A stretch of 64,000 nt of DNA from assembly GCF_000368565.1 (NCBI RefSeq), contig NZ_KB849533.1:169827-233826 (forward strand). Direction: 5' to 3'. Numbering within the stretch: position 1 is the first letter of the stretch; each line of letters opens with the position of its first letter. Made by a program: the position numbers and the translations under genes. Source of the DNA: Acinetobacter gerneri DSM 14967 = CIP 107464 = MTCC 9824. GTDB lineage: Bacteria > Pseudomonadota > Gammaproteobacteria > Pseudomonadales > Moraxellaceae. Below are positions 9,749 to 18,900 of the stretch, piece by piece. Below the pieces are notes generated by a model, which saw nothing but the letters and a program-made list of their open reading frames with translations, was not told where the DNA came from and did no database searches.

Positions 9749-10213
9749 ATGCTCGATGTTGGCTTTTCAGAACTGCTTGTCTTTGGGATTATCGCCCTAC
9801 TTGTATTGGGTCCAGATAAATTACCTGAAGCTGCACGAACTGCTGCAAAATATTATGCAAAGTTTAAACGTGCCATCACAAGTGTTCAAAATGACATTGA
9901 TCGTGAGCTGCGTCTTTCTGAACTTCGTGAACAAATGCAAAATGAAATGCAACGCATTTCAGATCTTGAGCAAAAAATGCAAGCTCAAATGCAAGAGTTA
10001 CAACAACAAACCAAATTGGCTGCAGAACAACAACAGCAAGCAGAACCTACGGAAAATAAGACTGAATCACTGATTTATCATCATATGCAAGATAAAGTCG
10101 CCACGATTTATATCCCATCGTTTTGGGTCGAAAATATCACATGTATGACTAAAAAAGACCAGCAAGAAGAAATGCTTGAAAGTCATTTACCCAAATTGAA
10201 GGTTGCAGTATGA
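9749..10213 (+). CDS. tatB: Sec-independent translocase subunit TatB
   Basis: 154-residue TatB, the receptor partner of TatC. The N-terminal helix 'FSELLVFGIIALLVLGPDKLP' type segment carries the Glu and the GP turn that mark TatB, followed by an amphipathic helix and a long Gln/Lys-rich coiled-coil tail (residues 60-110). It begins 15 bases after tatA behind GAGGTG and overlaps tatC by four bases. Confidence 0.94.
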   Translation: MLDVGFSELLVFGIIALLVLGPDKLPEAARTAAKYYAKFKRAITSVQNDIDRELRLSELREQMQNEMQRISDLEQKMQAQMQELQQQTKLAAEQQQQAEPTENKTESLIYHHMQDKVATIYIPSFWVENITCMTKKDQQEEMLESHLPKLKVAV

Positions 10214-11010
10214 CAACATCACTAAGCCCTCAAGTGCAAAACCCAGAGCATGAAAATGTTGATCCTCGTGATCAATTAGAGTCCATGCCGATCACCTCTC
10301 ATCTGATGGTGCTGCGCAAACATTTGATGAAAATAGTCGCGATATTGATTGCATTATTTTTCTGTTTATTGCCTTTTGCCAATAAAACCTATACAGCACT
10401 TTCTGCACCTTTACGCGCACAATTACCCGCGAACTCATCCATGATTGCCACGGATGTAACCGCTACATTTATGGCGCCATTTAAGCTAAATTTCTTTATA
10501 GCTTTGATGTTGGCAATGCCCATCATCATTTATCAGCTTTGGGCTTTTGTGAAACCAGCCTTGTATGAAAAAGAGAAAAACTTAGCATTCCCATTATTAT
10601 TTGGGGCAATTTCGCTATTTTATGCAGGGATTGCCTTTGCCTACTACGTCGCTCTGCCCTCTATTTTGCATTTTTTTATCAGCGTTTCACCTGATACTGT
10701 TGCGCCAATGACAGACATTAACAGCTATTTAACTTTTTGTTTAAAGCTCTTTTTAGTCTTTGGTGTGACCTTTGAAATCCCAATTGTGACCTTGTTATTG
10801 ATTATTGCAGGCATTGTCACAACCCAAACTTTGGCTGAAAAAAGACGCTTTATCATCGTAGGCTGTTTCTTTATCGCCATGTTTATGACACCACCAGATG
10901 CCATTTCGATGGTGATGTTGGCAGTACCAATGTGGATGCTATTTGAACTGGGTTTGCTTTTTGGCAAATTGATTGAAAGACGTAAAAAGTCGGCTCAAGT
11001 GGCTGAGTAA
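10210..11010 (+). CDS. tatC: Sec-independent translocase subunit TatC
   Basis: 266-residue polytopic membrane protein with six segments, the twin-arginine signal receptor. 'PITSHLMVLRKHLMK' near residue 30 corresponds to the conserved HL.ELR motif (here HLMVLRK), and 'FEIPIVTLLL' with the Glu in segment four is present. The ATG overlaps the tatB stop (ATGA), so production is coupled. Length is normal. Confidence 0.95.
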   Translation: MTTSLSPQVQNPEHENVDPRDQLESMPITSHLMVLRKHLMKIVAILIALFFCLLPFANKTYTALSAPLRAQLPANSSMIATDVTATFMAPFKLNFFIALMLAMPIIIYQLWAFVKPALYEKEKNLAFPLLFGAISLFYAGIAFAYYVALPSILHFFISVSPDTVAPMTDINSYLTFCLKLFLVFGVTFEIPIVTLLLIIAGIVTTQTLAEKRRFIIVGCFFIAMFMTPPDAISMVMLAVPMWMLFELGLLFGKLIERRKKSAQVAE

Positions 11011-11069
11011 TCTGAGCCTGTTAATAGTTAAAATAAAAATTTCAACAAGCAAAACAAAAATATAGAAAT

Positions 11070-11108
11070 AAATAAACCCATTTTCCAATCAGGCAAATGG
11101 GTTTATTT
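11070..11108. terminator. Bidirectional terminator between tatC and the NRDE gene
   Basis: Perfect 14-base stem (11070-11083 with 11095-11108). Its right arm covers the stop codon of the minus-strand gene. Confidence 0.85.
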
Positions 11109-11891
11109 ATTTAGTTCTAACTTAACCCGTTCTTCAATCAATTGATCTTTAAACTCGCCTTGCTGAGTCTTTTCGATCCAATAGATTTCATCGGTTGTCA
11201 TCCGAATAAAGTTGGAACAACGTGTGCCATATACCGGGCTTTGAATGAACGTCGATGAAAGAAGTTGCTCAAAATCCTGATCAATCCCAGTATCGGGTAG
11301 AAGTTCTGTCAAAACCTTCCGTTCATCCTCTAAAATATCCCAAACTTCATGCGTTATATCGAGCTCTGGCGTCTCAGAGAGTTGCAGCATCGGAAGTAAT
11401 TCTTGAGTAAAGCGTTTACGTAAATGTTTAGTTTTTTCCCAATCATCAGAAATCGTACCATTTGACACCACATATACGCCTTTGGCCAAAATCTGAGGTG
11501 CTTCACCGCGATTGCTCATATAAACCGCTTGGCTTTGATCGCCCATGAAAATATTGAAACCAGCATAATCACATTGATTTTGTTCTAATATTTTGGCAAA
11601 TCTAATCGGTGTCAAATCCGATTCTAAAAAAGATTGAATCAAATAACCGCGGGATGTCGTATAGGTTTTTTTATCACGTGCATCTCGATGATTGGTCACA
11701 ATCGCCCACCGCCCTGCAGCAGTTACGCCCATCCAAGTGCCACCCGACTGTAAATCTTTCCCTGCAATAATTGGACTATTTTCCCAATACGTTAATTGAG
11801 CACTTGGTCGATGATAAAATTCGTCACGATTTGAAATCAAACACAAAGGCAAGTCGTCTAAAACCTGCCAAGCAAATGCCACAATACACAT
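11103..11891 (-). CDS. NRDE (TANGO2-like) family protein
   Basis: 262-residue member of the NRDE/TANGO2 family, named for the Asn-Arg-Asp-Glu string visible at about residue 20 ('ISNRDEFYHRP') just after an N-terminal Cys2. The Ntn-hydrolase-like start 'MCIVAFAW' is typical. Biochemical function in bacteria is not settled; eukaryotic TANGO2 is tied to heme and lipid handling. ATG at 11891 follows AGGGATCA. The gene is divergent from lgt. Confidence 0.86.
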   Translation of the reverse strand: MCIVAFAWQVLDDLPLCLISNRDEFYHRPSAQLTYWENSPIIAGKDLQSGGTWMGVTAAGRWAIVTNHRDARDKKTYTTSRGYLIQSFLESDLTPIRFAKILEQNQCDYAGFNIFMGDQSQAVYMSNRGEAPQILAKGVYVVSNGTISDDWEKTKHLRKRFTQELLPMLQLSETPELDITHEVWDILEDERKVLTELLPDTGIDQDFEQLLSSTFIQSPVYGTRCSNFIRMTTDEIYWIEKTQQGEFKDQLIEERVKLELNK

Positions 11892-12094
11892 AAGCTGATC
11901 CCTACAATTGCATATTTAACGTTATAATGTGCACAAAGAAAATCTTGAAAGCCACAGACCTAAAACTGACTTTTAGACGATCTATTTTAAAGCTAAATTT
12001 CGGAAATCTCGATAAACGAAATGCCTACATAGCTTATAACATTTTTTATATCAATCAGATAAAATCTGTTCAAAACAAATGATAAGGAAACCCA

Positions 12095-12979
12095 ATGCTG
12101 GCCTATCCTCATATTGATCCCGTTGCGATTGCATTGGGACCACTCAAAGTCCATTGGTATGGTGTGATGTATCTTTTAGCCTTTTTATGTGCTTGGGGGC
12201 TTGCGACATATCGAGCAAAACATCGTGATGGTTGGACGTCCGAAATGGTGTCTGATCTGGTGTTCTATGGTGCACTCGGCGTCGTACTCGGCGGTCGAAT
12301 CGGTTATGTTCTATTTTACGAGTTTGATAAATTTCTCGACAATCCACTTTGGTTATTCCAAGTGTGGACAGGTGGAATGAGTTTCCACGGAGGATTTATC
12401 GGTGTAATGCTTGCCATGATCTTGTGGTGCCGAAAATACAAAAAAACATGGTTTCAAACTATGGATTTTATCGCACCATGTGTTCCTACAGGATTGATGT
12501 TTGGTCGTATTGGTAACTTTATCGGTGGTGAACTGTTTGGTCGTGTTTCAAATGGTGGATACTCTTGGCTCATGGGCTTTCCAACGGCTCAAGCCGCTGA
12601 CCGAGAATACTTGATTGCTCATCCAGAGCAACAAGGTCTATTACAACAAGTCGGCGAATATCTGTTATTACCACGCCACCCATCTCAGATCTATCAAGCA
12701 CTTTGCGAAGGTTTATTTTTATTTATTATTTTATGGTTCTTTAGTGCTAAACCACGCCCACGCATGGCTGTATCAGCCTTGTTCTTGATTGGTTATGGCT
12801 GTGCACGATTCTTTATGGAATTTTTCCGCGAACCAGATGCAGATCAGGGCTATATTTTATTTGGTTGGATGACCAAAGGACAGATGCTTTCGTTCCCTAT
12901 GATCTTGATTGGTATTTTATTGATGGCATACGCTTATCGCCGTAAAATCTATGATTGGGGTCCACAAAAGAACGCCTAA
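12095..12979 (+). CDS. lgt: Prolipoprotein diacylglyceryl transferase
   Basis: 294-residue inner-membrane enzyme that moves diacylglycerol from phosphatidylglycerol to the lipobox Cys of prolipoproteins. Family signatures are present: '[11 protein letters not shown]' containing the essential His, the Lgt box '[14 protein letters not shown]' and '[13 protein letters not shown]'. About seven membrane segments. Start ATG at 12095 behind ATAAGGA. Slightly longer than E. coli Lgt (291), as usual. The lipoproteins of this window would be its clients. Confidence 0.96.
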   Translation: MLAYPHIDPVAIALGPLKVHWYGVMYLLAFLCAWGLATYRAKHRDGWTSEMVSDLVFYGALGVVLGGRIGYVLFYEFDKFLDNPLWLFQVWTGGMSFHGGFIGVMLAMILWCRKYKKTWFQTMDFIAPCVPTGLMFGRIGNFIGGELFGRVSNGGYSWLMGFPTAQAADREYLIAHPEQQGLLQQVGEYLLLPRHPSQIYQALCEGLFLFIILWFFSAKPRPRMAVSALFLIGYGCARFFMEFFREPDADQGYILFGWMTKGQMLSFPMILIGILLMAYAYRRKIYDWGPQKNA

Positions 12980-13012
12980 ACAAATTTGTTTACTGATGTA
13001 AAAACAAGGTCT

Positions 13013-13037
13013 AAGGAGAGCAAAAGCTCTCCTTTTT
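13013..13037 (+). terminator. Terminator of lgt
   Basis: Eight-base perfect stem AAGGAGAG/CTCTCCTT, six-base loop, five T. Confidence 0.85.
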
Positions 13038-13076
13038 CATGTTAAAGTGCAGATATATTTACCAGTTTTAAAAATT

Positions 13077-13457
13077 ATGTTCGAATTTTGGTTTGATCCT
13101 AAAACAACGCGTTCACGTCGTATTTTTATTTTAATCATCACGGCGATCGTTGCTTATGCCTTGTATCGTATGAAACCGTTAAGCCCTGATGCGATCTTGA
13201 TGTTTTTGGGTACTGGGGTCATTTTCTTGATTTGTCGCTACTGCAAAATCAACTTTGCTGCACATAAACCAACAGGCTTGCTGTACCGTTTATTTACATG
13301 GATTCCGATTGCCCTACTCCTAGCCCTGATCTTTATGAAGGCGCAACAAGAGCTGTTAATGCAAGGGGTACAAGGGATTTGCTTCATGGCTTTAGCCGCA
13401 TTTATCCTTTCGCCAATTGCAAAACTTGGCAACAAAAACACTCAAACTGCAAAATAG
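13077..13457 (+). CDS. Small multi-spanning membrane protein, unknown
   Basis: 126-residue protein with about four hydrophobic segments and short basic loops. I take the ATG at 13077 (MFEFWFDPK) as start; a GTG at 13047 would add ten residues but lies almost in the lgt terminator. I do not recognise a family. The end is basic (GNKNTQTAK). It follows lgt in the same direction but beyond a terminator, so it may be weakly expressed from its own promoter. Confidence 0.6.
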   Translation: MFEFWFDPKTTRSRRIFILIITAIVAYALYRMKPLSPDAILMFLGTGVIFLICRYCKINFAAHKPTGLLYRLFTWIPIALLLALIFMKAQQELLMQGVQGICFMALAAFILSPIAKLGNKNTQTAK

Positions 13458-13518
13458 TCAGCAAAACTGTTCTAGGGCGTTTAAATGCTGTGTGAGCAGC
13501 AGCTAAACGCCAAATGAT

Positions 13519-14619
13519 CTATTTTGATTGAATCCACTGATCAACATCAGAAACTGCCTTTTGCAATTGCTTGCTGATCGTTTTATTTTGCTCAGCATTG
13601 ACAAAGTTATTCGCTAGAGGCTGAGTTAAATTGCATCCGATAAACCATTGCTTATCCAAGTTTTTTACACTTGATTGATAAAATGGATTGTCAGATTTGA
13701 TCTGTCTAAGCTGAATTTCCCCAAAACCTTGATCAACTTTTTTTGCATAATACGCATAATCTCTCTGCGTGGCAGGCTTCATCCCGACTCCCTCACTCAC
13801 AGCTTGTGCTTTGCTCCGCATATTTTCATCTATAACTTTGCTCAAGCCATACTTTTTAGCAAAATCCTCTATATTGGTATTTGCAGGAAGTCGAACTGCC
13901 CAAAATTGACTGTAGTATGGTCGATAAATAAATGTTGCATTCACACCATAAACATTTAGCGCTTTCTTCAACTTTAAGCTTTTACTCAAAGCAGAATCCA
14001 TCATAGGATCTTCTTGGTCTGTATATAGTCCTTTTTCTTCGCCAGAAGACTCCAAACTTGTTTCTAAAAATAGCTCATAAACTTGTTGTTTGGCTGGATT
14101 TTGACAACTGAGCAATGCTTGCAAACGATCTTGACTATATGCCCATGCATCGACCTGATTGAGCTGTAAGTTTTCTCGTTCAGCCAAAGCTTGGCTATAT
14201 TCACGATCTTGTTGATCTTTAACTTTTTGCGGTAATTTTTCACGATCCTGCATTTCCAATTCGATTTTTTCAGTCGCACTCAAATCTTGGCGTTGATCGT
14301 ATTTCGAAATACATTGAGGTTGCAGTTGCTCTTTCAGCAATAACAATTGATAAGCTGTATTTTGCGCTTGGGGATTTGGATAATGCGCATTTAGCACCGC
14401 ATAATCCTCTTTCATCATTTTGGTTTTAATGTCATAGCAGGCTTTGCTATCAATCTTGATCTGTTGGGCTGACTCTTTTTGCCAAAATTTTTTCGCTTCA
14501 GCAATCAGCGGTTTCAAATCAGCGTCTACATTGTCTGCTGAGTTTGCATGAAGCAAAGGGCTAGCTAAAACAGGTATGACCCAAAGCATTTGCAGAAATT
14601 TTCTTGTTAAGCGCATCAT
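13519..14619 (-). CDS. Exported protein of unknown function
   Basis: 366-residue protein with a signal peptide (basic start, hydrophobic core, probable cleavage after 'PLLHA', about residue 25). The mature part is rich in Lys, Gln and Asp, has a few Cys (C61-type 'SKACYDIK', 'PQCISK', 'LLSCQNP', 'IGCNL'), and no enzyme motif I can recognise. Tandem ATGs at 14619 and 14616. A periplasmic location is inferred. Divergent from the next gene. Confidence 0.65.
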   Translation of the reverse strand: MMRLTRKFLQMLWVIPVLASPLLHANSADNVDADLKPLIAEAKKFWQKESAQQIKIDSKACYDIKTKMMKEDYAVLNAHYPNPQAQNTAYQLLLLKEQLQPQCISKYDQRQDLSATEKIELEMQDREKLPQKVKDQQDREYSQALAERENLQLNQVDAWAYSQDRLQALLSCQNPAKQQVYELFLETSLESSGEEKGLYTDQEDPMMDSALSKSLKLKKALNVYGVNATFIYRPYYSQFWAVRLPANTNIEDFAKKYGLSKVIDENMRSKAQAVSEGVGMKPATQRDYAYYAKKVDQGFGEIQLRQIKSDNPFYQSSVKNLDKQWFIGCNLTQPLANNFVNAEQNKTISKQLQKAVSDVDQWIQSK

Positions 14620-14690
14620 TTTTGACTGTGTTATTTTATGAGTGTATTTTTTAGCATAAAATAGATCAAACTCAAACTACTCAACGAATT

Positions 14691-15062
14691 ATGCTTAAAT
14701 TTTGGTATTCAGAACACTGTACTCGACAAATCAAACTGCTGCTTTGTCTCATTACTTGTGCGGTGATTTATATCAGTTCGCTCACTGCCAAACTTGAGCC
14801 AGTTTTTGTTGTGATTAGTCTAGCGATAGGTTTCATTACACATTTGATTTATATCTATCAAGACAAGCTTTCTACGGACAATCCTTATAAACAAGGCATC
14901 AAAATTTTAAATTATGTTTTTCCGATTTTTGCTTTAATCAGCTTATTTTCAATCTGGAACAATGAAAATAAAGTCTATTGGGCAATACAAGCCTTTGGTT
15001 TTATGTTACTTGGCTTGTTTATCGTGTCGATTTATCAAAATAGAGCAAAGCGTTTTCAATAA
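14691..15062 (+). CDS. Small membrane protein, unknown
   Basis: 123 residues with four hydrophobic helices and a basic C terminus (QNRAKRFQ). Not recognised. ATG at 14691 has a poor ribosome-binding site. It is divergent from the exported protein at 13519-14619 with 71 bases between them. Confidence 0.55.
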   Translation: MLKFWYSEHCTRQIKLLLCLITCAVIYISSLTAKLEPVFVVISLAIGFITHLIYIYQDKLSTDNPYKQGIKILNYVFPIFALISLFSIWNNENKVYWAIQAFGFMLLGLFIVSIYQNRAKRFQ

Positions 15063-15085
15063 CGGATCAAAACGCTTTTAATAGA

Positions 15086-15372
15086 TTAGAGTTCTTGCAT
15101 AAGTCATTTTTGCTCAAATTTATACTCTAATCATTCTGCTTCAAAACGTAATAAAATTTGTAATTAAGGCAGGATGCCGTCCGTCGGACAAGGGCTACAG
15201 GGATGTATGCCCATTTGTTCGACAAATGGTTTTGCTTACTTTGTCCGAAAACAAAGTAAGAAAGATTGTCTACACAAAGTAAATTAAATGACTCACGGCA
15301 AATGTGACCGTATGATACTTTCCAACCAAATAACTGATTATTTTTTAATTTATGAAAGAGGTCTATTCAATC
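15086..15372. repeat. Dispersed 287-bp repeat, copy 1
   Basis: Near-identical to 30655-30942 in the same orientation. It begins TTAGAGTTCTTG and contains a GCAGGATGCCG/CAGGGATGTATGCCC core, a hairpin 15211-15229 (CCATTTGT/ACAAATGG) and a perfect 10-base hairpin 15235-15260 (CTTACTTTGT/ACAAAGTAAG). No plausible coding frame. It directly abuts the stop of the CHAP-like gene. Confidence 0.9.
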
Positions 15373-15380
15373 AATCAACA

Positions 15381-15878
15381 TTAATCATTGATACGATAAT
15401 ATGAATATTTCACATTTTCGTTTTTATAAACGGCATAGCCATTTTGTTTAAAATCAGATACCCAACCAGACCCACTATAACCAGCAATGTGTCCATACAC
15501 ATGAGAACCAGTTCGGTCAATAATGTATATATCGCCACGTTGCGGATTGTCAAAAGCAGGGTTAATTTTCTTATAACCAAGCTTGGTCAAAGTACTGCCC
15601 CAATCGGCTGCTGCAACAGGATGGCTTTGAATTTTCGCACCTGCAGATTGCAGAGCAACACGTATACTTTTGGCGCATTTTTCCGAACTACGACGTGCAG
15701 TTACGTTGGAAAGCTTTTGTGAAAACTTAGAAATATCAAAGCGTTGTGCGCTATCTGATGTAAAATTCCGTTTAACAGCTTTATCCGTAGTTATATTGCG
15801 ACCTTGCGAGCGAATAACAACATTAGTTTGCGCGGGGGCATAATAACTGCTGCTATCAACAGGTTGATCATATATCAT
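15381..15878 (-). CDS. CHAP/NlpC-like peptidoglycan amidase without signal peptide
   Basis: 165-residue protein. The C-terminal 110 residues look like a papain-type CHAP amidase: a candidate nucleophile Cys at the start of a helix ('EKCAKSIRVALQSAG', about residue 68), then 'DWGSTLTKLGYKKI', 'QRGDIYIID' and a His in 'GHIAGYSG'. The first 55 residues are Ser/Thr/Asn-rich and show no signal peptide or lipobox. That pattern fits secreted toxins such as type VI effectors, or phage-type lysins, rather than a housekeeping hydrolase. ATG at 15878 has TTGAGGTT upstream. No immunity gene is obvious beside it. Confidence 0.65.
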   Translation of the reverse strand: MIYDQPVDSSSYYAPAQTNVVIRSQGRNITTDKAVKRNFTSDSAQRFDISKFSQKLSNVTARRSSEKCAKSIRVALQSAGAKIQSHPVAAADWGSTLTKLGYKKINPAFDNPQRGDIYIIDRTGSHVYGHIAGYSGSGWVSDFKQNGYAVYKNENVKYSYYRIND

Positions 15879-16048
15879 TCAACAAACCTCAAACTCATCA
15901 AATTTGATGTCAATTTGGCCAATCAGCCGACATCATTTTTATGAAGTTTGCAAGTGTAATACTATAACATCAAGATTTCACCTTAAAAATGTAAATAAAT
16001 TTGTGAATGTAAATGAGAATAATTCTAAGTGGTTAATTTTTATTATTT

Positions 16049-16501
16049 TCAAAGTGGAAATAATCGATCAAGTACCACATTTTTCATGACCAATGTCGAA
16101 GTCAGACGTTGCACACCCGGAATTGCGGAGAGTTTTTGGTCATACAATTTTTGAAAAGCCTCCAAATCTTGCGACACCACATATAAAAGATAATCAGGAT
16201 CCCCAAATAAACGCTGTGCCTGCACCACTTCTGCAATATCCACAATGGCATCTTCAAAACCTGAAATCGTGGTTTTATTGGCTTCTTTTAAAGTCACAAA
16301 AACAATGGTTGAAAAGTTAAGCCCAATCAATGTTGGCTCTAACTCTGCACGATAACCTTTAATCACGCCACTTTCTTCTAGCGCTTTGACGCGACGATGG
16401 CAAGGCGAAACGCTTAAACCAATTTTTTCAGCCAAATCTGTTACTGAAAGTCGCCCATCATTTTGCAGTTCAGCAAGAATTTTCTTATCAATGTTATCCA
16501 T
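16049..16501 (-). CDS. Lrp/AsnC family transcriptional regulator
   Basis: 150-residue regulator. An N-terminal winged helix-turn-helix (residues 1-60, 'LQNDGRLSVTDLAEKIGLSVSPCHRRVKALEESGVI' region) is followed by a RAM/AsnC effector-binding domain. It is divergent from a LysE exporter, the classic arrangement in which the amino acid sensed by the Lrp-type protein induces its own export. The specific amino acid is unknown. Confidence 0.9.
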   Translation of the reverse strand: MDNIDKKILAELQNDGRLSVTDLAEKIGLSVSPCHRRVKALEESGVIKGYRAELEPTLIGLNFSTIVFVTLKEANKTTISGFEDAIVDIAEVVQAQRLFGDPDYLLYVVSQDLEAFQKLYDQKLSAIPGVQRLTSTLVMKNVVLDRLFPL

Positions 16502-16518
16502 TTAGAAATATTTTCCAA

Positions 16519-16655
16519 TTGAGTTAAATTTTCAGCAAATAATTAAAAGCACTTTTCAATAATTAAAGCATATTCTTTCCTTATTGAGTCATATTTGAGT
16601 AAATCTTTCTAACTCTGACTCGATATTCATTATTTCTTTCTAAACTTTTTTGAGT
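16519..16655. promoter_or_regulatory. Repeated TTGAGT motifs between Lrp-type regulator and LysE
   Basis: Four copies of TTGAGT (16519, 16584, 16595, 16650) and a direct repeat of an AATAATTAAA-type string lie in the 160-base divergent region. They are candidates for cooperative Lrp-type binding. Confidence 0.4.
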
Positions 16656-16662
16656 CACCGCC

Positions 16663-17316
16663 ATGGATAACATCATCGCCTTTTGGTTCGTATCAATGCT
16701 CTTTGTCATGACACCCGGTGCTGATTGGGCCTATGCTATTTCCTCAGGACTAAAAAATGCAGTCGTTTCGGCTGTTTCAGGACTGCTCTTAGGTCATATT
16801 GCGGCACTTTTGGTGGTTGCAACAGGACTTGGTGTGATCATTCATAAAAATCCCCAACTACTTCTGTTGATTTCGACGATTGGGGCGGTTTATTTGCTTT
16901 GGATCGGGATTAAAATTTTAAAAAATCCTGCCACGATCTCATCTGATCAAGAAAATGACTCATCAAATGCTCAAGACTCCTATACGCATAAAGATTGGCT
17001 GATCAAAGGACTTTGTATTAGTGGATTGAATCCAAAAGTATTTTTATTATTTTTTATGATGTTGCCACAGTTTATTTCTACCAATGCAGCCACATCAGTC
17101 AATACCCAAATTTTTACCCTTGGCACAATTCACATGATTAATTGTTCAATTATCTATTTTATTGTTGGTTTTGCTTCTAAAGCATTGCTTCAATCGCGTC
17201 CTCAAGCAGCGATGTGGGTAAGCAGAATTTCTGGTGGATTGGTGATCGCGATTTCGCTTATCTTGATTTCAGAACAACTGATGATCGTCCAAGACCAATG
17301 GATCAAAGTGATCTAA
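16663..17316 (+). CDS. LysE/RhtB family amino acid exporter
   Basis: 217-residue inner-membrane exporter with six hydrophobic segments. The N-terminal family motif 'FVMTPGADWAYAISSGLKN' carries the PGxD/P signature, and 'GLNPKVFLLFF' is the usual mid-protein motif. It is paired with the divergent Lrp-type regulator, so it probably relieves excess of one amino acid. ATG at 16663. Confidence 0.88.
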   Translation: MDNIIAFWFVSMLFVMTPGADWAYAISSGLKNAVVSAVSGLLLGHIAALLVVATGLGVIIHKNPQLLLLISTIGAVYLLWIGIKILKNPATISSDQENDSSNAQDSYTHKDWLIKGLCISGLNPKVFLLFFMMLPQFISTNAATSVNTQIFTLGTIHMINCSIIYFIVGFASKALLQSRPQAAMWVSRISGGLVIAISLILISEQLMIVQDQWIKVI

Positions 17317-17424
17317 TGTCCCCGTATCACCAGATACTCAAACTAAAATATAAAAATCCAAATATCTATCTGCTATTCATGACTAGATTGCAGATAGATA
17401 TACGTCTAGATATTTGAAAATAAA

Positions 17425-17460
17425 AAAGCAGCAAAATGATCTAGGTCATTTTGCTGCTTT
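17425..17460. terminator. Bidirectional terminator between LysE gene and thyA
   Basis: Perfect 15-base stem (17425-17439 with 17446-17460) with A/T flanks. Another 11-base hairpin with a 16-base loop precedes it (17363-17400). Confidence 0.85.
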
Positions 17461-17511
17461 AAAACATCTTTTTGATTTAAGCGTTAAATCACTCTAGTGA
17501 AATCTTACGAT

Positions 17512-18363
17512 CTATACTGAAAATGGATAAGCTATCGCTTCATGATATTGATAGCCTTCCACTTCAAAATCATCCAAAGTGACCCACGTTTCAATATCTT
17601 CTAAGGTCTTAATCTTAGGATTGATACGAAGTTTAGGTGCTGGAAATGGCTCACGTTTTAACTGTACATCACGCATCAAGGCTAATTGATCTTCATAAAT
17701 ATGCGCATTCACGATTTTATGATAAGCCTTTCCTGCCTTATGTCCTGTGATTTGAGCCATTAAAGCCAATAAAGTGAAGACTTGAATCTGATTGAAGTTC
17801 TGCCCCAATGGCACATCACAAGAGCGTTGAGATGAGGTCAGATAAAGCGTATCTCCAACCAAAGAAAAAGTGTGGGTATGCATACAAGGGCGTAGACAGC
17901 CCATATGAAACTCACCCGGATTATAAAAAGTCAGGATTTCACCACGGTCATCTATACCATTTCGTAAATCATCATAAATTTTACGAAGTTGGTCAAACTC
18001 TTCACCCACAGAGTTGCGCCATTGGCGACCTTGCACACCATAGACACGCCCCATATCATCTTCGCCTTTACGATATGGATTGGCTAACCATGCTGCATTT
18101 TCATTAGCATTGGCATTCCAAGTATTGCAACCAATAGCACGAAATTGAGCTGCATTATCATAACCACGTAAGTAGCCTAAAAGCTCAGCGATTGCAGCTT
18201 TCCAATAACTTTTACGCGTGGTCACTAAAGGGAATTCATTTGCTGCGACGTTATACTCTAAGTCAGCATTAATGACGGTTAAACAACGCTTTCCAGTTCG
18301 TTCATTTTCAACCCATACGCCTTCATCAACTATGCGTTGACACAAATCTAGATATTGCTTCAT
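17512..18363 (-). CDS. thyA: Thymidylate synthase
   Basis: 283-residue ThyA making dTMP from dUMP with methylene-tetrahydrofolate. The catalytic Cys is in '[12 protein letters not shown]' (about residue 160), followed by '[15 protein letters not shown]', the dUMP phosphate- and base-binding loop, and a C-terminal 'AYPFSV' type closing tail. About 20 residues longer than E. coli ThyA, from an insertion before the catalytic Cys. ATG at 18363 behind GGTGG. folA lies divergently 540 bases away, the enzyme that regenerates its folate product. Confidence 0.95.
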   Translation of the reverse strand: MKQYLDLCQRIVDEGVWVENERTGKRCLTVINADLEYNVAANEFPLVTTRKSYWKAAIAELLGYLRGYDNAAQFRAIGCNTWNANANENAAWLANPYRKGEDDMGRVYGVQGRQWRNSVGEEFDQLRKIYDDLRNGIDDRGEILTFYNPGEFHMGCLRPCMHTHTFSLVGDTLYLTSSQRSCDVPLGQNFNQIQVFTLLALMAQITGHKAGKAYHKIVNAHIYEDQLALMRDVQLKREPFPAPKLRINPKIKTLEDIETWVTLDDFEVEGYQYHEAIAYPFSV

Positions 18364-18900
18364 TCAACCACCTTAATTGTCCTAACTCAGATTAGACAGA
18401 GTCATGTCTTTGGGTACATTCACCTGATCTGATTTGAGCTAATATTGCTCATCAGCTCTCTATTTAAGTGAGTTACCCCCACCCAATGTTCGCTGATCAG
18501 TTCATGCCGTATTATAGAGTTGAAGTGCTTTGTTGCACAAATCTATTGATCGCTGCATAGATTTAAACAATTTAAATCACGTTAAATTTTTCTGAACAGC
18601 ATTAACCTATAAGATACTAAAATGGTTAGAATCTGCCGACATTTCCGAACTAAATTGCCTTGCCGATAAAGTATTTTAAAATGCTCTTAAACTTTACCCA
18701 CCCTACACTTTGTTATAAAAACTAAATCTATTTTTGTGCACTGATAATAATGTACCATTAGCCCTAGGCTAAAACTTGAAATTTAAACCTCATACTGCGC
18801 TCAAAGCATTCGGGGTTGAATTTCAATTTTGAGTTCCTTTCTCTATAAAGGACTCATATCCCATTTAATTTTTATCCCATTAAATAATGTAGATTGAAAA
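18364..18900. other. 537-bp non-coding gap between thyA and folA
   Basis: No coding frame of substance. It holds short palindromes (TGAGC/GCTCA at about 18436) and, around 18530-18570, a string CTTTGTTGCACAAATCTAT with an inverted AAATCTAT/ATAGATTT pair that resembles ends of some insertion sequences. A long-loop pair TTGAAATT/AATTTCAA lies before folA. Promoters of both genes must be here; none is clear. Confidence 0.5.

Noticed and set aside
18524..18575. CTTTGTTGCACAAATCTAT string with AAATCTAT/ATAGATTT inverted pair, like the end of an insertion sequence
   Set aside because: No second end, no transposase frame and no target duplication could be found, so a remnant cannot be supported; kept only as a note in the thyA-folA gap.
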